Shown piece after piece: positions 26,015 to 34,370 of a stretch of DNA of 64,000 bases. Positions within the stretch are counted from its first letter, which is position 1. Each line of letters begins with the position of its first letter. The position numbers and the translations under genes are program-made. Origin of the DNA: Paucimonas lemoignei (GTDB lineage: Bacteria > Pseudomonadota > Gammaproteobacteria > Pseudomonadales > Pseudomonadaceae); NCBI GenBank assembly GCA_900475325.1, contig LS483371.1, positions 3,596,001 to 3,660,000 on the forward strand. The letters are read 5' to 3'. A model generated the notes under the pieces. That model made no database searches and was not told the DNA's origin. It saw only the letters and a program-made list of their open reading frames with translations.

Positions 26015-26920
26015 TCAAATCTCCCCAGCCGGATCTGGCGTGAGCTTCTCCAACTGCGGGCAGACCCAGTCCACGAAGGTCCGGACCCTTGGCGATAGCT
26101 GCAGGGAATGCGGGTAAACCAGTTGAATCGGTAAATCCATCGGTTCGTATTCGCGCAGGATCCTCACCAGACGCCCTTCGGCCAACTCCTGCGCGACCTG
26201 GTAATGCATCAACCGCACAATGCCCACGCCCTGCACGCACGCCAGACTGGCTGCTCGGATCTGGTTACACACCAGCCTTGGCGCGATCTGTTGAGCACGT
26301 TCTTTGTCACCGTGCCGGAAGTACCATTGCCGACCCTGGGCGCTCAGGCTGATGCACGCGTGATGCTGCAGCGAATCCGGGCTGTCGATGGCTGGCGCCT
26401 GACGCAAATAATCCGGGCTGGCGCACGTCACCAGCCGCGTGGCGCCGACCTGTCGCGCCACCATGGCAGAATCCGGCAGATGTCCCACTCGCAGGGCCAG
26501 GTCCAGGCGTTCGTCCAGCAATGCGACCACATGATCGTCAAAGCTCAGCTCGACCGTTATCGCGCTGTGCTCTCGGAGGAAGGCGTTGACCAGTGGCGCC
26601 AGATAACGCTGCCCGAACTCGACGGGTGCCGTCATGCGCAGCAGGCCGCGAGTAATACCATCGCGCGATTCCAGACGCTGCTCCATGGCGTCGAAATCAG
26701 CCAGCGTGCGCCGACTCCAGTCCAGGTATTCGCCCCCCTCCTCGGTCAATGCCATGCGCCGGGTGCTACGGTTCAACAGCCGCACGCCCAGATAACGTTC
26801 CAGTGCCGCCAGTGAACGCACCAGCGAGGCCACCGACTGGCCCGTCTCCTGGGCAGCCGAACTTAGGCTACCGCTGTCGACAATCCGCACGAAATTGGCC
26901 ATCGCCTTGAGCCTGTCCAT
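26015..26920 (-). CDS. LysR-family transcriptional regulator
   Basis: The product is 301 residues. The HTH is DRLKAMANFVRIVDSGSLSS followed by QSVASLVRSLAALERYLGVR. The effector domain contains NRSTRRMALTEEGGEYLDWS and GLLRMTAPVEFGQRYLAPLV, typical of the DsdC/AaeR-like LysR group that often governs neighbouring detoxification genes. The ATG at 26920 is preferred to a GTG at 26926. It is divergent from the VOC-GST pair, its likely target. Confidence 0.85.
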   Translation of the reverse strand: MDRLKAMANFVRIVDSGSLSSAAQETGQSVASLVRSLAALERYLGVRLLNRSTRRMALTEEGGEYLDWSRRTLADFDAMEQRLESRDGITRGLLRMTAPVEFGQRYLAPLVNAFLREHSAITVELSFDDHVVALLDERLDLALRVGHLPDSAMVARQVGATRLVTCASPDYLRQAPAIDSPDSLQHHACISLSAQGRQWYFRHGDKERAQQIAPRLVCNQIRAASLACVQGVGIVRLMHYQVAQELAEGRLVRILREYEPMDLPIQLVYPHSLQLSPRVRTFVDWVCPQLEKLTPDPAGEI

Positions 26921-27058
26921 CGCCACTTGTGAACCACCTTTTGTGTCATCTCTGGATTAGTGCAGTGCGTGCACAGGTCTTGTCAGGTTCACACCATAGG
27001 TGAAAAGCCCACTCAGGTTGAAACTGCTCAGCATTCTCAACGATTAGGAGCCTGCTCC

Positions 27059-27487
27059 ATGAGCCTGCCACCCAACCCCGCGCGGATTCTCGCTTACGAC
27101 CACATCGGCATCCGGGTCAGCGACGTCAACCGAGCCATGACGTTTTATCAAGCCCTGGGGTTTGTCGAGAGCGCTCGATTCCCCCGCTTCGAAGCCAATG
27201 AAATGCTCAGCGCCGATGGCGTGCGTATCAACCTGATCTTCAACGGCACCCGTTTACCCGACGCTCACAATGCACTGCTGGATGCGCCAGTGAAACTGCC
27301 GGGCATTACTCACCCGGCGTTCATCACCGACGACCTGCAGGCGCTGCAACACTGGCTGGAACAGCAAGGCATCGTCATCACCGAAGGACCACATCCTATC
27401 GGCCCGCGACGTATCGCGCTGTTTATTCGCGACCCCGATGGCAATGTTCTTGAATTCAATCAACTCGTTAATGGAGACGCGACATGA
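27059..27487 (+). CDS. VOC-family (glyoxalase-like) protein
   Basis: The product is 142 residues. ILAYDHIGIRVSDVNRAMTF and YQALGFVESARFPRFEANEM form the first VOC module; RIALFIRDPDGNVLEFNQLV carries the second metal-ligand motif. The histidine in YDHIGI and the glutamate in VLEFNQ are candidate ligands. The ATG at 27059 has TTAGGAG upstream. Its TGA overlaps the ATG of the GST gene, implying a coupled pair that may act on a glutathione conjugate. Confidence 0.85.
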   Translation: MSLPPNPARILAYDHIGIRVSDVNRAMTFYQALGFVESARFPRFEANEMLSADGVRINLIFNGTRLPDAHNALLDAPVKLPGITHPAFITDDLQALQHWLEQQGIVITEGPHPIGPRRIALFIRDPDGNVLEFNQLVNGDAT

Positions 27488-28071
27488 AACTTTACGATCT
27501 GGATGCCTCAGGTAATTGCTACAAAGTCCGACTGTTCGCCTCGCTGGCCAACATCGAACTGGAGATCGTGGCCGTGGACTTCCTGAACGGAGCCCATAAA
27601 CAGGCGCCGGTGTCCGACCTCAATCCCCTGTGTCAGCTGCCCGTGCTGGAAGACGCAGGCTATGTGCTGCGCGATTCCCAGGCGATTCTGGTGTACCTCG
27701 CCGGTCAATATGGCGGGCTGGCGTGGTGGCCGAGCAATCCTCATGGCCAGGCGGACATCATGCAATGGCTGTCATTTGCCGCCAACGAGGTGCAGCACAG
27801 CGTCAATGCTGCAAGGTTGGTGCAAAAGTTCGGCGAGCCGCTGGACAAGCCTCAGGCGCTGGCCAACTCAGCAGTGGCGCTGTCGATACTGGACAAGCAT
27901 CTGGAGCTCAACGACTGGCTGGCGATCAACCGTCCCTCCATTGCGGACTGCGCGGTTTACCCCTACGTGGTGCTGGCCCCCGAGGGTGGCGTAGACCTGA
28001 CCCCGTTCCCGCACATCGCACGCTGGTTGCAACGCATCGAGAACCTGCCGGGTTATCTGCCCAAGCCTTGA
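27484..28071 (+). CDS. Glutathione S-transferase family protein
   Basis: The product is 195 residues. The N-terminal thioredoxin-like domain (MKLYDLDASGNCYKVRLFAS) contains the cis-proline motif LCQLPVLEDAGYVLRDSQAI, including the Glu/Asp-Ser pair that binds glutathione. The C-terminal helical domain contains AINRPSIADCAVYPYVVLAP, the N-capping box region. It overlaps the VOC gene by 4 bp. The substrate is unknown; the regulator is probably the divergent LysR protein. Confidence 0.87.
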   Translation: MKLYDLDASGNCYKVRLFASLANIELEIVAVDFLNGAHKQAPVSDLNPLCQLPVLEDAGYVLRDSQAILVYLAGQYGGLAWWPSNPHGQADIMQWLSFAANEVQHSVNAARLVQKFGEPLDKPQALANSAVALSILDKHLELNDWLAINRPSIADCAVYPYVVLAPEGGVDLTPFPHIARWLQRIENLPGYLPKP

Positions 28072-28187
28072 CGCGCCCCGGCATCGAAAAGCCTGAACAG
28101 ACATGACTCGCAAAACTGCCATGTGCTTCCTTGGTTCTTCAAGGCGTCGCAGTTCTCATTGTCTGTTTCATGCCTGGAGCGTTTTCG

Positions 28188-30308
28188 ATGCCGTCACCCC
28201 ATTCCTTTCCTGTGGCCCTGTTGGGCCTGGCGCTTGTCTGTCCGGCCGTCGAGGCGGCGGGCATCGAGCTGGGGCAAGTGCTGATTCGGGAGCAAGAACT
28301 GAGCGGCGAGGAGCAGACGCTGGAGGACGCAAAAGCCCAGCTGGCGAAAGTACCGGGCGGGACCAATGTCGTCGACATGCGCCGCCCGCTGCAGGGCCGC
28401 GTAGCCTCCAATCAGGATGTGCTCGCCTATCAGCCTGGGGTCTACGCTCAGTCAGCGGGCAACGAAGGGGTAAAAATCTCGATCCGGGGTTCAGGCATCA
28501 ACCGTGCGCCTGGTGCTCACGCCTCGGGGCTGTACACCCTGCTCGACGGCCTGCCACTCACCGGCCCAGGCGGTACGCCTTACGAATTGCTCGAGCCGCT
28601 GTGGGTCGATCATGTGCAAGTGCTGCGCGGCGCCAATGGTTTTGATCGCGGCGCGCTGGCCCTGGGCGGCGCCATTGATTACGTCAGCCATACCGGTTAC
28701 GACGCGCCGTTGCTGCAAGTGCGGTATGCCATGGGCAGCCATGGCTATCAGCAGCGCCAGGTCAGCTCCGGCCAGGTGTTGGGCGACTTCGACTATTACC
28801 TGTCGGTGACCGACGCAAAATCGGACGGCTATCAGGACCACACGTCCAGCCAGAGCCAGGGCGTGATCGCCAACTTCGGCTATCGGTTCAGCCCCAACCT
28901 GGAAACCCGCTTCTATATCCGCCACCGGGAAACCGACAACGAGCTGGCAGGACGCGTCACCAAACAGTCAATCGAACACGATCCGAAAGCCGCCAACCCC
29001 ACCTACGTGGCGCGGGACTACAACCGCGATCAGCCGGGTAGCACCTTCATTGGTAACAAAACCACTTGGTACATCGACGACGATTCCAGCCTGCAGACCG
29101 GCCTGGTCTATCACGACTACCCGATGGACCTGCGCGAAGGGCCGAACCGCCTGCGGGTGGCGTACACCGATGTGAGCGGCACGTTTGATTACAAACGACG
29201 CGACACCCTGTGGGGCCTCGAAAGCAACAGCACCCTGGGCTTGCGCGTCACCAAGCACTTGCCCAACGCGGGTGCCAGCGAATTTGTGCGCATCCCCACC
29301 GGCAACACCGCCGGTTATGCGTCGGGCACGCGAATCCGTGATTTCACCTATCAGGGTTCGGACACCGTCCTGCATGTCGGCAATGACCTGCAAATCGCCG
29401 ACGACCTGTGGCTGACCACCGGCCTGGCCGCTATTTACACCCGCCGGGAAAGTGCCGTGACTTATCCCGACGATGGCGGCAAGGTCAGCATGGGCGATTG
29501 GGATTACGCGCCGCGCCTGGGCATGCGCTATCAGCTCACGCCTGACGTACAGCTGTTCGGCAACCTGAGCCGGTCGGTGGAAGGGCCACACCCGTGGTCG
29601 CTGATTTACAGCTCCAACCAGTTCTTCCCGGCGGGCAGTGGCGTGGCAACTGGCGCCCAGCGCGTGCCGATCAAGCTGCAGAACCAGACCGCGACTACCC
29701 TGGAAATCGGCGGCCGAGGCGACAGTACGCTGGGCCAATGGAGCCTGGCCTGGTACTACGCGCAGGTGCGTCACGAGTTGCTGTCGGTATTGCCGGACGC
29801 CAGCGCCACCACTCCTTTTGAACTCAATGCAAGCCCAACGGTGCATCAGGGCGTGGAAGCCAGCCTGCAAAGCAAACTGTGGTCCCATCAGGGCGGTGAA
29901 CTGAGCCTGCGTCAGGCGTACACCTTCAGCGATTTCCATTACCGCGACGACGACCGCTTCGGTGACAACCGTCTGCCGGGATTGCCGATGCACTATTACC
30001 AGGGCGAACTGCGCTATGACTGGCCTCAGGGCTTCTTCGCGGCGGTGGATACGCAACTGGTGTCCAGGGCGGCGGTGGATTACGCCAACAGCTATTACGC
30101 TGACCCTTACGCGTTACTGGGCGCAACGATTGGCTACAACGCCCCCAAGGATGATTGGCAGACCTGGCTGAACATGCGCAATCTAACCAACAAACACTAC
30201 GCGGCCACGGTCACGCCGGGCTACGACGATAAAGGTATCGATGCGCCGCGCTCTACGCCGGGTGAAGGAATTGGGCTGTACGTGGGTGTTTCCTGGGCTT
30301 TGCGCTGA
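28188..30308 (+). CDS. TonB-dependent receptor, FecA-like
   Basis: The product is 706 residues when started at the ATG at 28188, which has TGGAG at a good distance and gives a clear signal peptide (PHSFPVALLGLALVCPAVEA). The plug contains AYQPGVYAQSAGNEGVKISI then RGSGINRAPGAHASGLYTLL and VLRGANGFDRGALALGGAID. The barrel ends GLYVGVSWALR. I do not see a signalling extension. It follows the VOC-GST pair by 116 bp and may or may not share its promoter. The ligand is probably an iron chelate, but other substrates are possible. Confidence 0.85.
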   Translation: MPSPHSFPVALLGLALVCPAVEAAGIELGQVLIREQELSGEEQTLEDAKAQLAKVPGGTNVVDMRRPLQGRVASNQDVLAYQPGVYAQSAGNEGVKISIRGSGINRAPGAHASGLYTLLDGLPLTGPGGTPYELLEPLWVDHVQVLRGANGFDRGALALGGAIDYVSHTGYDAPLLQVRYAMGSHGYQQRQVSSGQVLGDFDYYLSVTDAKSDGYQDHTSSQSQGVIANFGYRFSPNLETRFYIRHRETDNELAGRVTKQSIEHDPKAANPTYVARDYNRDQPGSTFIGNKTTWYIDDDSSLQTGLVYHDYPMDLREGPNRLRVAYTDVSGTFDYKRRDTLWGLESNSTLGLRVTKHLPNAGASEFVRIPTGNTAGYASGTRIRDFTYQGSDTVLHVGNDLQIADDLWLTTGLAAIYTRRESAVTYPDDGGKVSMGDWDYAPRLGMRYQLTPDVQLFGNLSRSVEGPHPWSLIYSSNQFFPAGSGVATGAQRVPIKLQNQTATTLEIGGRGDSTLGQWSLAWYYAQVRHELLSVLPDASATTPFELNASPTVHQGVEASLQSKLWSHQGGELSLRQAYTFSDFHYRDDDRFGDNRLPGLPMHYYQGELRYDWPQGFFAAVDTQLVSRAAVDYANSYYADPYALLGATIGYNAPKDDWQTWLNMRNLTNKHYAATVTPGYDDKGIDAPRSTPGEGIGLYVGVSWALR

Positions 30309-30348
30309 TGCATTGATGCGTTGAAGCGCTGAGCGGTTTGCAGCGAAT

Positions 30349-30381
30349 GGGCCTGTCCAATACCAGGTAATGGACAGGCCC
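30349..30381. terminator. Inverted repeat between convergent genes
   Basis: GGGCCTGTCCA (30349-30359) and TGGACAGGCCC (30371-30381) are perfectly complementary, and the loop itself can pair further (TACC/GGTA). It separates the convergent TonB receptor and thioesterase genes. No long T run is present, so it is a structural rather than classical terminator. Confidence 0.5.
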
Positions 30382-30398
30382 CCAGACTGTACTCAATC

Positions 30399-30842
30399 TC
30401 AGCGCGCGGGCGGCTCCTGCCCCAACGGCACAACGGCAACGGTCAGTCGGGAAATACAAGTGGCTTTTCCGTCCTCGCTGGTCAGACGGATATCCCAGAC
30501 ATGGGTCGTGCGGCCGATATGCACCGCGTGCGCCACCGCCGTGACTCGCCCGCTGCGCAGGCCACGCAGGTGGTTGGCGTTGACCTCAATACCGACGCAA
30601 AAAAACTTGCTGGGGTCGATGCACAGGTAGCTGGCCGAAGACCCCACGGACTCGGCCAATACCACCGACGCCCCGCCATGCAACAGGCCGTAGGGCTGAT
30701 GAGTCCGGTGATCGACCACCATACTGGCGGTGAGGGAATCCTCGGTAAAAGACTCGAAGCGGATGTCGAGCAGTTCAAGAATGGTGTTTTTGCTGATGCC
30801 GTTCAGTTGTTCCAGATTCGGCGTTGTGTGCCACAGGCTCAT
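30399..30842 (-). CDS. Hotdog-fold acyl-CoA thioesterase (YdiI/EntH-like)
   Basis: The product is 147 residues. HQPYGLLHGGASVVLAESVG is the hotdog hallmark, with the catalytic glutamate in LAES. GIEVNANHLRGLRSGRVTAV matches YdiI-type thioesterases. It would hydrolyse aromatic or medium-chain acyl-CoAs. It lies downstream of the acyl-CoA ligase gene on the same strand; from memory the same ligase/thioesterase pair is adjacent in P. aeruginosa (PA1617-PA1618). The ATG at 30842 has AAGGA upstream. Confidence 0.88.
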   Translation of the reverse strand: MSLWHTTPNLEQLNGISKNTILELLDIRFESFTEDSLTASMVVDHRTHQPYGLLHGGASVVLAESVGSSASYLCIDPSKFFCVGIEVNANHLRGLRSGRVTAVAHAVHIGRTTHVWDIRLTSEDGKATCISRLTVAVVPLGQEPPAR

Positions 30843-30895
30843 ATTCAATCCTTGTCATGAAGCGCTCGCGGGCTGAGCGCTGGAAATGCGTCGAC

Positions 30896-32563
30896 TTACT
30901 CCTGCCACGGTACCGCTTCGGATCGCTCGCTCCATGCATGAAGGCGTGCGCCATACACGGACTCGATCACACTGCGTTTGATCTTCAAGGTCGGGGTCAG
31001 GAAACCGTTTTCGACCGTCCAACTATCTTTCACCACCACCAGCTGATGCAAGCGCTGATGTTTGTCCAGACCCCCATTGACTTGAGCCAGTAGCACCTCA
31101 AGGCTTTCCTGCAGGCCATGCTCGTCGCGGTGCGAACCCGACTGGCCCTGACCCGACAACACGCACAGGCCCAGCGGTGCGGTCAGGCCGCCACCCACCA
31201 CGCACACCTGTTCAATGCGCGCATGCACCGCCAACAGGTTTTTCGATAGGCGCCGATGCTAGGTACCTGCCTTTGCAGGTCTTGAAGATGTCCTTAGGCG
31301 GCCGGTGATGCGCAGATTGCCCTCATCATCCAGCTCTCCCTGATCACCCGTGCGCAAAAAACCATCGTGGGTCACGACTTCGGCGGTTTTCAGCGGCTCC
31401 TTGAAATAGCCGAGCATGGTGGCCCCACTGCGCACCAGCACCTCCCGATTTTCAGCGATGCGCACCTGGACCTGCGGACACCGCTGACCGATCCAGCCGT
31501 CCTTTTGCTGGCCCGGCCGACAGACGTGGGAGTAGCCACAGTTTTCGGTCAGGCCGTAAACCTCAAGCACGTCCAGGCCCAGGCGTCGATACCAGAGCAG
31601 CAAGGCATGCGGCACAGGCGCTTCCCCGGACAGCGCGACCTTCAACGCATCCAGGCCCAGCCCGCGTAGCACTTTGCGCCCAGTGTATTTGCCAATCACT
31701 GGCAGGTTCAGCAGCAAGTCCAGCCGTTCAGGCGACAGCTTGCTGTACACGCCCACCTGGAACCTGGTCCAGATCCCTGGCCCCCCGAACAACGCCGTGG
31801 GGCGAGCGCGCTTCAAGTCCTCCAGAAAGGTGTCCAGGCTCTGCGCGAAAAACACCGTTTGCCCGCTGTAGATCGAAGCCATCTCCACGAACATGCGCTC
31901 CGCGACGTGGCACAGCGGCAGGTAGGAAAACAGCCGGTCCTTCTCGCCAAGGCCAAAAATACTTCTGCCATGGGTGGCGGCGAAACCCAGCGTGCCGAAA
32001 CTGTGCATCACGCCCTTGGGCACGCCGGTGGTGCCCGAGGTATAGATGATCGTGGCCAGTTGATCAGGCTGCCCGCAGGGGTTGTCCTGAATGGGCGTCC
32101 AGCTTTGCAGCTCGTTCCAGTCGAAATCGAACTGCCAATCCTCCGGGCAGATCGGCAGGCCAATGGTGGGGATGCCGACCTGGACACCACGACTCATGGC
32201 AGGCCAGTCATCCAGCTTGCCGACGAACACCAGGGCCGCGTCGGAATGATCGAGAATCTGCGCCACCGATTCGGGCGTCAGATTCGGGTGCAACGGCACG
32301 GACACATGCCCGGCCATCCAGATCGCCAGATCAGCGATGATCCAGTGCGCGCAGTTCTTGGAAATGATCGCGACGCGGCTGCCTTGAGGCAGACCGCAAC
32401 GCCGCAACCAATGCGCCGCCCGACGTGCCTGGTCGGCGACATCAGCCCAACTCAACGACCACACCTTCCCGCCTGCCAGCGGCTGGACCATATAACACTT
32501 GTCAGGATGACGAGCCTCACGGTCATAGAAGCGGCTCAAAGGCAAAGCTACGGCGATAGTCAT
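30896..32563 (-). pseudogene. Long-chain acyl-CoA synthetase-like AMP-binding protein, disrupted by two compensating frameshifts
   Basis: From the ATG at 32563 the frame encodes an adenylating enzyme: TIIYTSGTTGVPKGVMHSFG (P-loop), SYLPLCHVAERMF, VYGLTENCGYSH, and FLRTGDQGELDDEGNLRITG. It then reads GRLRTSSRPAKAGT and stops at 31259. Adding one base near 31294-31297 restores KDIFKTCKGRYLASAPIEN, the expected hinge. Removing one T from the run at 31239-31243 then returns to the original frame, which is open to 30896 (AVHARIEQVCVVGG onward). The intact product would be about 555 residues. This is either a real double lesion or two homopolymer sequencing errors; the latter is quite possible. Confidence 0.8.
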
Positions 32564-32607
32564 TGCGACTCACTCCTTATTGTTTTTATTTGGAGCAAGC
32601 GTAGTTG

Positions 32608-32625
32608 ACCAAGCAACTGCTTGGT
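32608..32625. promoter_or_regulatory. Perfect palindrome before the acyl-CoA ligase gene
   Basis: ACCAAGCA-AC-TGCTTGGT is a perfect 8+8 inverted repeat 45 bp upstream of the ligase start. Such ACCAAGC/GCTTGGT palindromes resemble TetR-family operators of fatty-acid genes. No TetR gene lies adjacent. Confidence 0.5.
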
Positions 32626-32720
32626 TGCCGGTTATCTGAAAGGGAAACGTGGTGTTCAGGCCTGTGTGGGCGCGGCAGGTCTTTTGCGTGGGGTCATGGA
32701 GACATTGGGGCGAGTCGGTT

Positions 32721-32861
32721 TGTCTGACACACAGCTGTTCGCAGCCTTCGGCAGTTCCTACATGTTTTGCGTTATTTCAGCTACACCGCGGCCCTTTAGG
32801 AGCTGACCGAGGTTACGAGGGCTGCGAAAGCGGTGTCTCTGACCCGCCGCTGTTCGCGTTA
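32721..32861. repeat. Third copy of the 115-bp repeat, running into a fourth start
   Basis: CTGACACACAGCTGTTCGCA, then CCTACATGTTTTGCGTTATT, then GACCGAGGTTACGAGGGCTG and GCGAAAGCGGTGTCTCTGAC repeat the unit seen at 25751, and the next unit begins before the sequence diverges at about 32861. The gap from 32564 to 33549 holds repeats and no convincing gene. Confidence 0.75.
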
Positions 32862-32951
32862 TTGCAAGTACATCCGGCCCTGTAGATACTCTGTTGAGAG
32901 ATTCCTAATACCATGTATATCCAGCAGCGGAGTTGACGCTGATTCACCTTT

Positions 32952-33400
32952 GCGCCCTTACGGCGCCTCACTTTTGAACAGCCGGAATGCCGGCCCAGTC
33001 AAAAGTAAGCAAAACGCTCCCGCTCCTTTGGCCGGCCACAAGTCGCAATTTTTGTGTCGGCCATACGTTTTGCGCACGGCTCCAGAATCAAAAGCAAGGT
33101 GTGAATCAGGGATAAGCGATCCTGAGAAATCTGCAAAGCAGATTTGCTTTGGCTTTTGCTTTTCCTGTCACGATTTCACAGACGACGCAAAATGCGCGTC
33201 GGGAGGGTGAGCGCAGGTGTCGTGGGGTGGGTCGCTCGGCATGGATGCCGAGCGAGCGCCGCTGGGCCATGGATGGCCCGTCGGCGCGTGCCCACCCCAC
33301 GGCACCGGAGCGAACGTACCGCCGCGAAGCGGGGGCCGGACGCCAGCGCAGAGGTTTTGGTTACTTTTGGCACCAAAAGTGACCCGGCCGTCAGGACGGA
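32952..33400. repeat. Structured ~450-bp intergenic element with hairpin ends and a three-way-junction core
   Basis: The left end has ACTTTTGA (32970-32977) pairing with TCAAAAGT (32999-33006). The right end has ACTTTTGG-CA-CCAAAAGT (33363-33380). The core has an outer stem CGTGGGGTGGG (33221-33231) with CCCACCCCACG (33291-33301). Inside are one 10-bp hairpin CGCTCGGCAT-GG-ATGCCGAGCG (33233-33254) and a two-part arm, GCGCCG/CGGCGC plus GGGCCAT-GG-ATGGCCC (33256-33287). Open frames here show no known domain. I recall similar sequence between genes in other pseudomonads, but have not checked. Confidence 0.65.
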
Positions 33401-33485
33401 ACCTGACTCAGCAGCACCCGGATGCTGTTGGTGCTACTCGATTCAAGGCGCAATGCTTTGGCTTGTTGAGGCATCAGGCAAACTA

Positions 33486-33553
33486 GGGAGCTACCGAGGT
33501 TACGAGGGCTGCGAAGGCGGTGTCTCTGCACCGCCGCTGTTCACAGCCTTCAG
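33486..33553. repeat. Partial copy of the 115-bp repeat
   Basis: GAGCTACCGAGGTTACGAGG and GCTGCGAAGGCGGTGTCTCT, then CCGCCGCTGTTCACAGCC, reproduce the junction between two units of the repeat seen at 25751. It ends at the sixA stop codon. Confidence 0.7.
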
Positions 33554-34005
33554 ACGTGCCGCACGCTCAACAACTGCATCCCGCCCGCCAGCGGCAACTC
33601 GGCCTCAAGCTCGGCGAGGCTGGCGGTGCTCATCGGTTGTGGCTGCTGCAGATTGCCATGCACTGCCAGTCCGATCAGGGCGCCCACCAAAGGCTGGTGG
33701 CTGACCAACAGAATGTCATCACTGCCGTAGGCATCAAGCCGGGACAGCACCTGGCCGGGGTTGCTCTCGGGGGTCAGCCATGGGGCTATGGCGATCGGCT
33801 CGCTGAACCCCAGCGCCTGACGAACCAGCTCAGCAGTCTGTCGAGCGCGCACATAAGGGCTGGCGATAATCCGGGTCAGCGGCTTGCCCAACAGGTGTGC
33901 GGCGCTTTTGAGGACCTCTTCGCGGCCGTGAGCTGTCAGCTCCCGTTCGGCGTCGCTGCGTGCGTGAGCCTGCGCTTCGCCATGCCGCAGGATCCAGACC
34001 TTCAC
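33550..34005 (-). CDS. sixA: Phosphohistidine phosphatase SixA
   Basis: The product is 151 residues. It starts GTG-encoded MKVWILRHGEAQ with the RHG motif (catalytic His8), and keeps RELTAHGREEV, SPYVRARQTAELV and LLVSHQPLVGALI, the second active-site histidine. SixA removes phosphate from histidine phosphotransfer domains, for example the PTS-Ntr protein NPr in E. coli. The GTG overlaps the TGA of the DUF4389 gene, so translation is coupled. Length is as expected. Confidence 0.88.
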   Translation of the reverse strand: MKVWILRHGEAQAHARSDAERELTAHGREEVLKSAAHLLGKPLTRIIASPYVRARQTAELVRQALGFSEPIAIAPWLTPESNPGQVLSRLDAYGSDDILLVSHQPLVGALIGLAVHGNLQQPQPMSTASLAELEAELPLAGGMQLLSVRHV

Positions 34006-34346
34006 AGCTTGGGCTCTTCGTCGCGAACCGGGTGCGCTGCCGGTGGCACGCTGTGCGGCGCTTCGCCTTCGGGAGCGCGCGGCGTTGGCCAGTCGGCGAA
34101 TGGCCAAGGCTTCTGGTCGCTGTGAAAGGTGCCGAAGCGGCCAATCTGCGCCAGAAACTGGCTAAGGCTGTCGCCGAAGTTCATCAGGCTGGCGCTAGGT
34201 GCGCCGTAAATCAGGCGATAGCCCAGTTGCACCAGCACCACGCCCGCCAGGACCAATTCAGCCAGCTGCCAGACCAGCACGAACAGCACCATCCAGAGGA
34301 TGCGCAGCAGGATGGAATCGTTATGTTTGAGGTTCGATTCGTTCAA
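34002..34346 (-). CDS. DUF4389 domain membrane protein
   Basis: The product is 114 residues. A hydrophobic region (ILWMVLFVLVWQLAELVLAG followed by VVLVQLGYRLIYGA) gives one or two membrane segments; FGDSLSQFLAQIGRFGTFHS and PWPFADWP are the conserved DUF4389 tail. The rest is Pro-rich. The function is unknown. It sits between gpsA and sixA on one strand, 24 bp after the gpsA stop, so the three form an operon. Confidence 0.82.
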   Translation of the reverse strand: MNESNLKHNDSILLRILWMVLFVLVWQLAELVLAGVVLVQLGYRLIYGAPSASLMNFGDSLSQFLAQIGRFGTFHSDQKPWPFADWPTPRAPEGEAPHSVPPAAHPVRDEEPKL

Positions 34347-34370
34347 GACCTTCTCCCTGTGGGGTTGTAC

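Noticed and set aside
33144..33704. Overlapping open frames in several phases (plus-strand 33144-33704, 33217-33486; minus-strand 33106-33300)
   Set aside because: They overlap one another, cross inverted repeats and the sixA 3' end, and read Arg/Pro/Ala-rich sequence without a domain. They are by-products of a GC-rich repeat.
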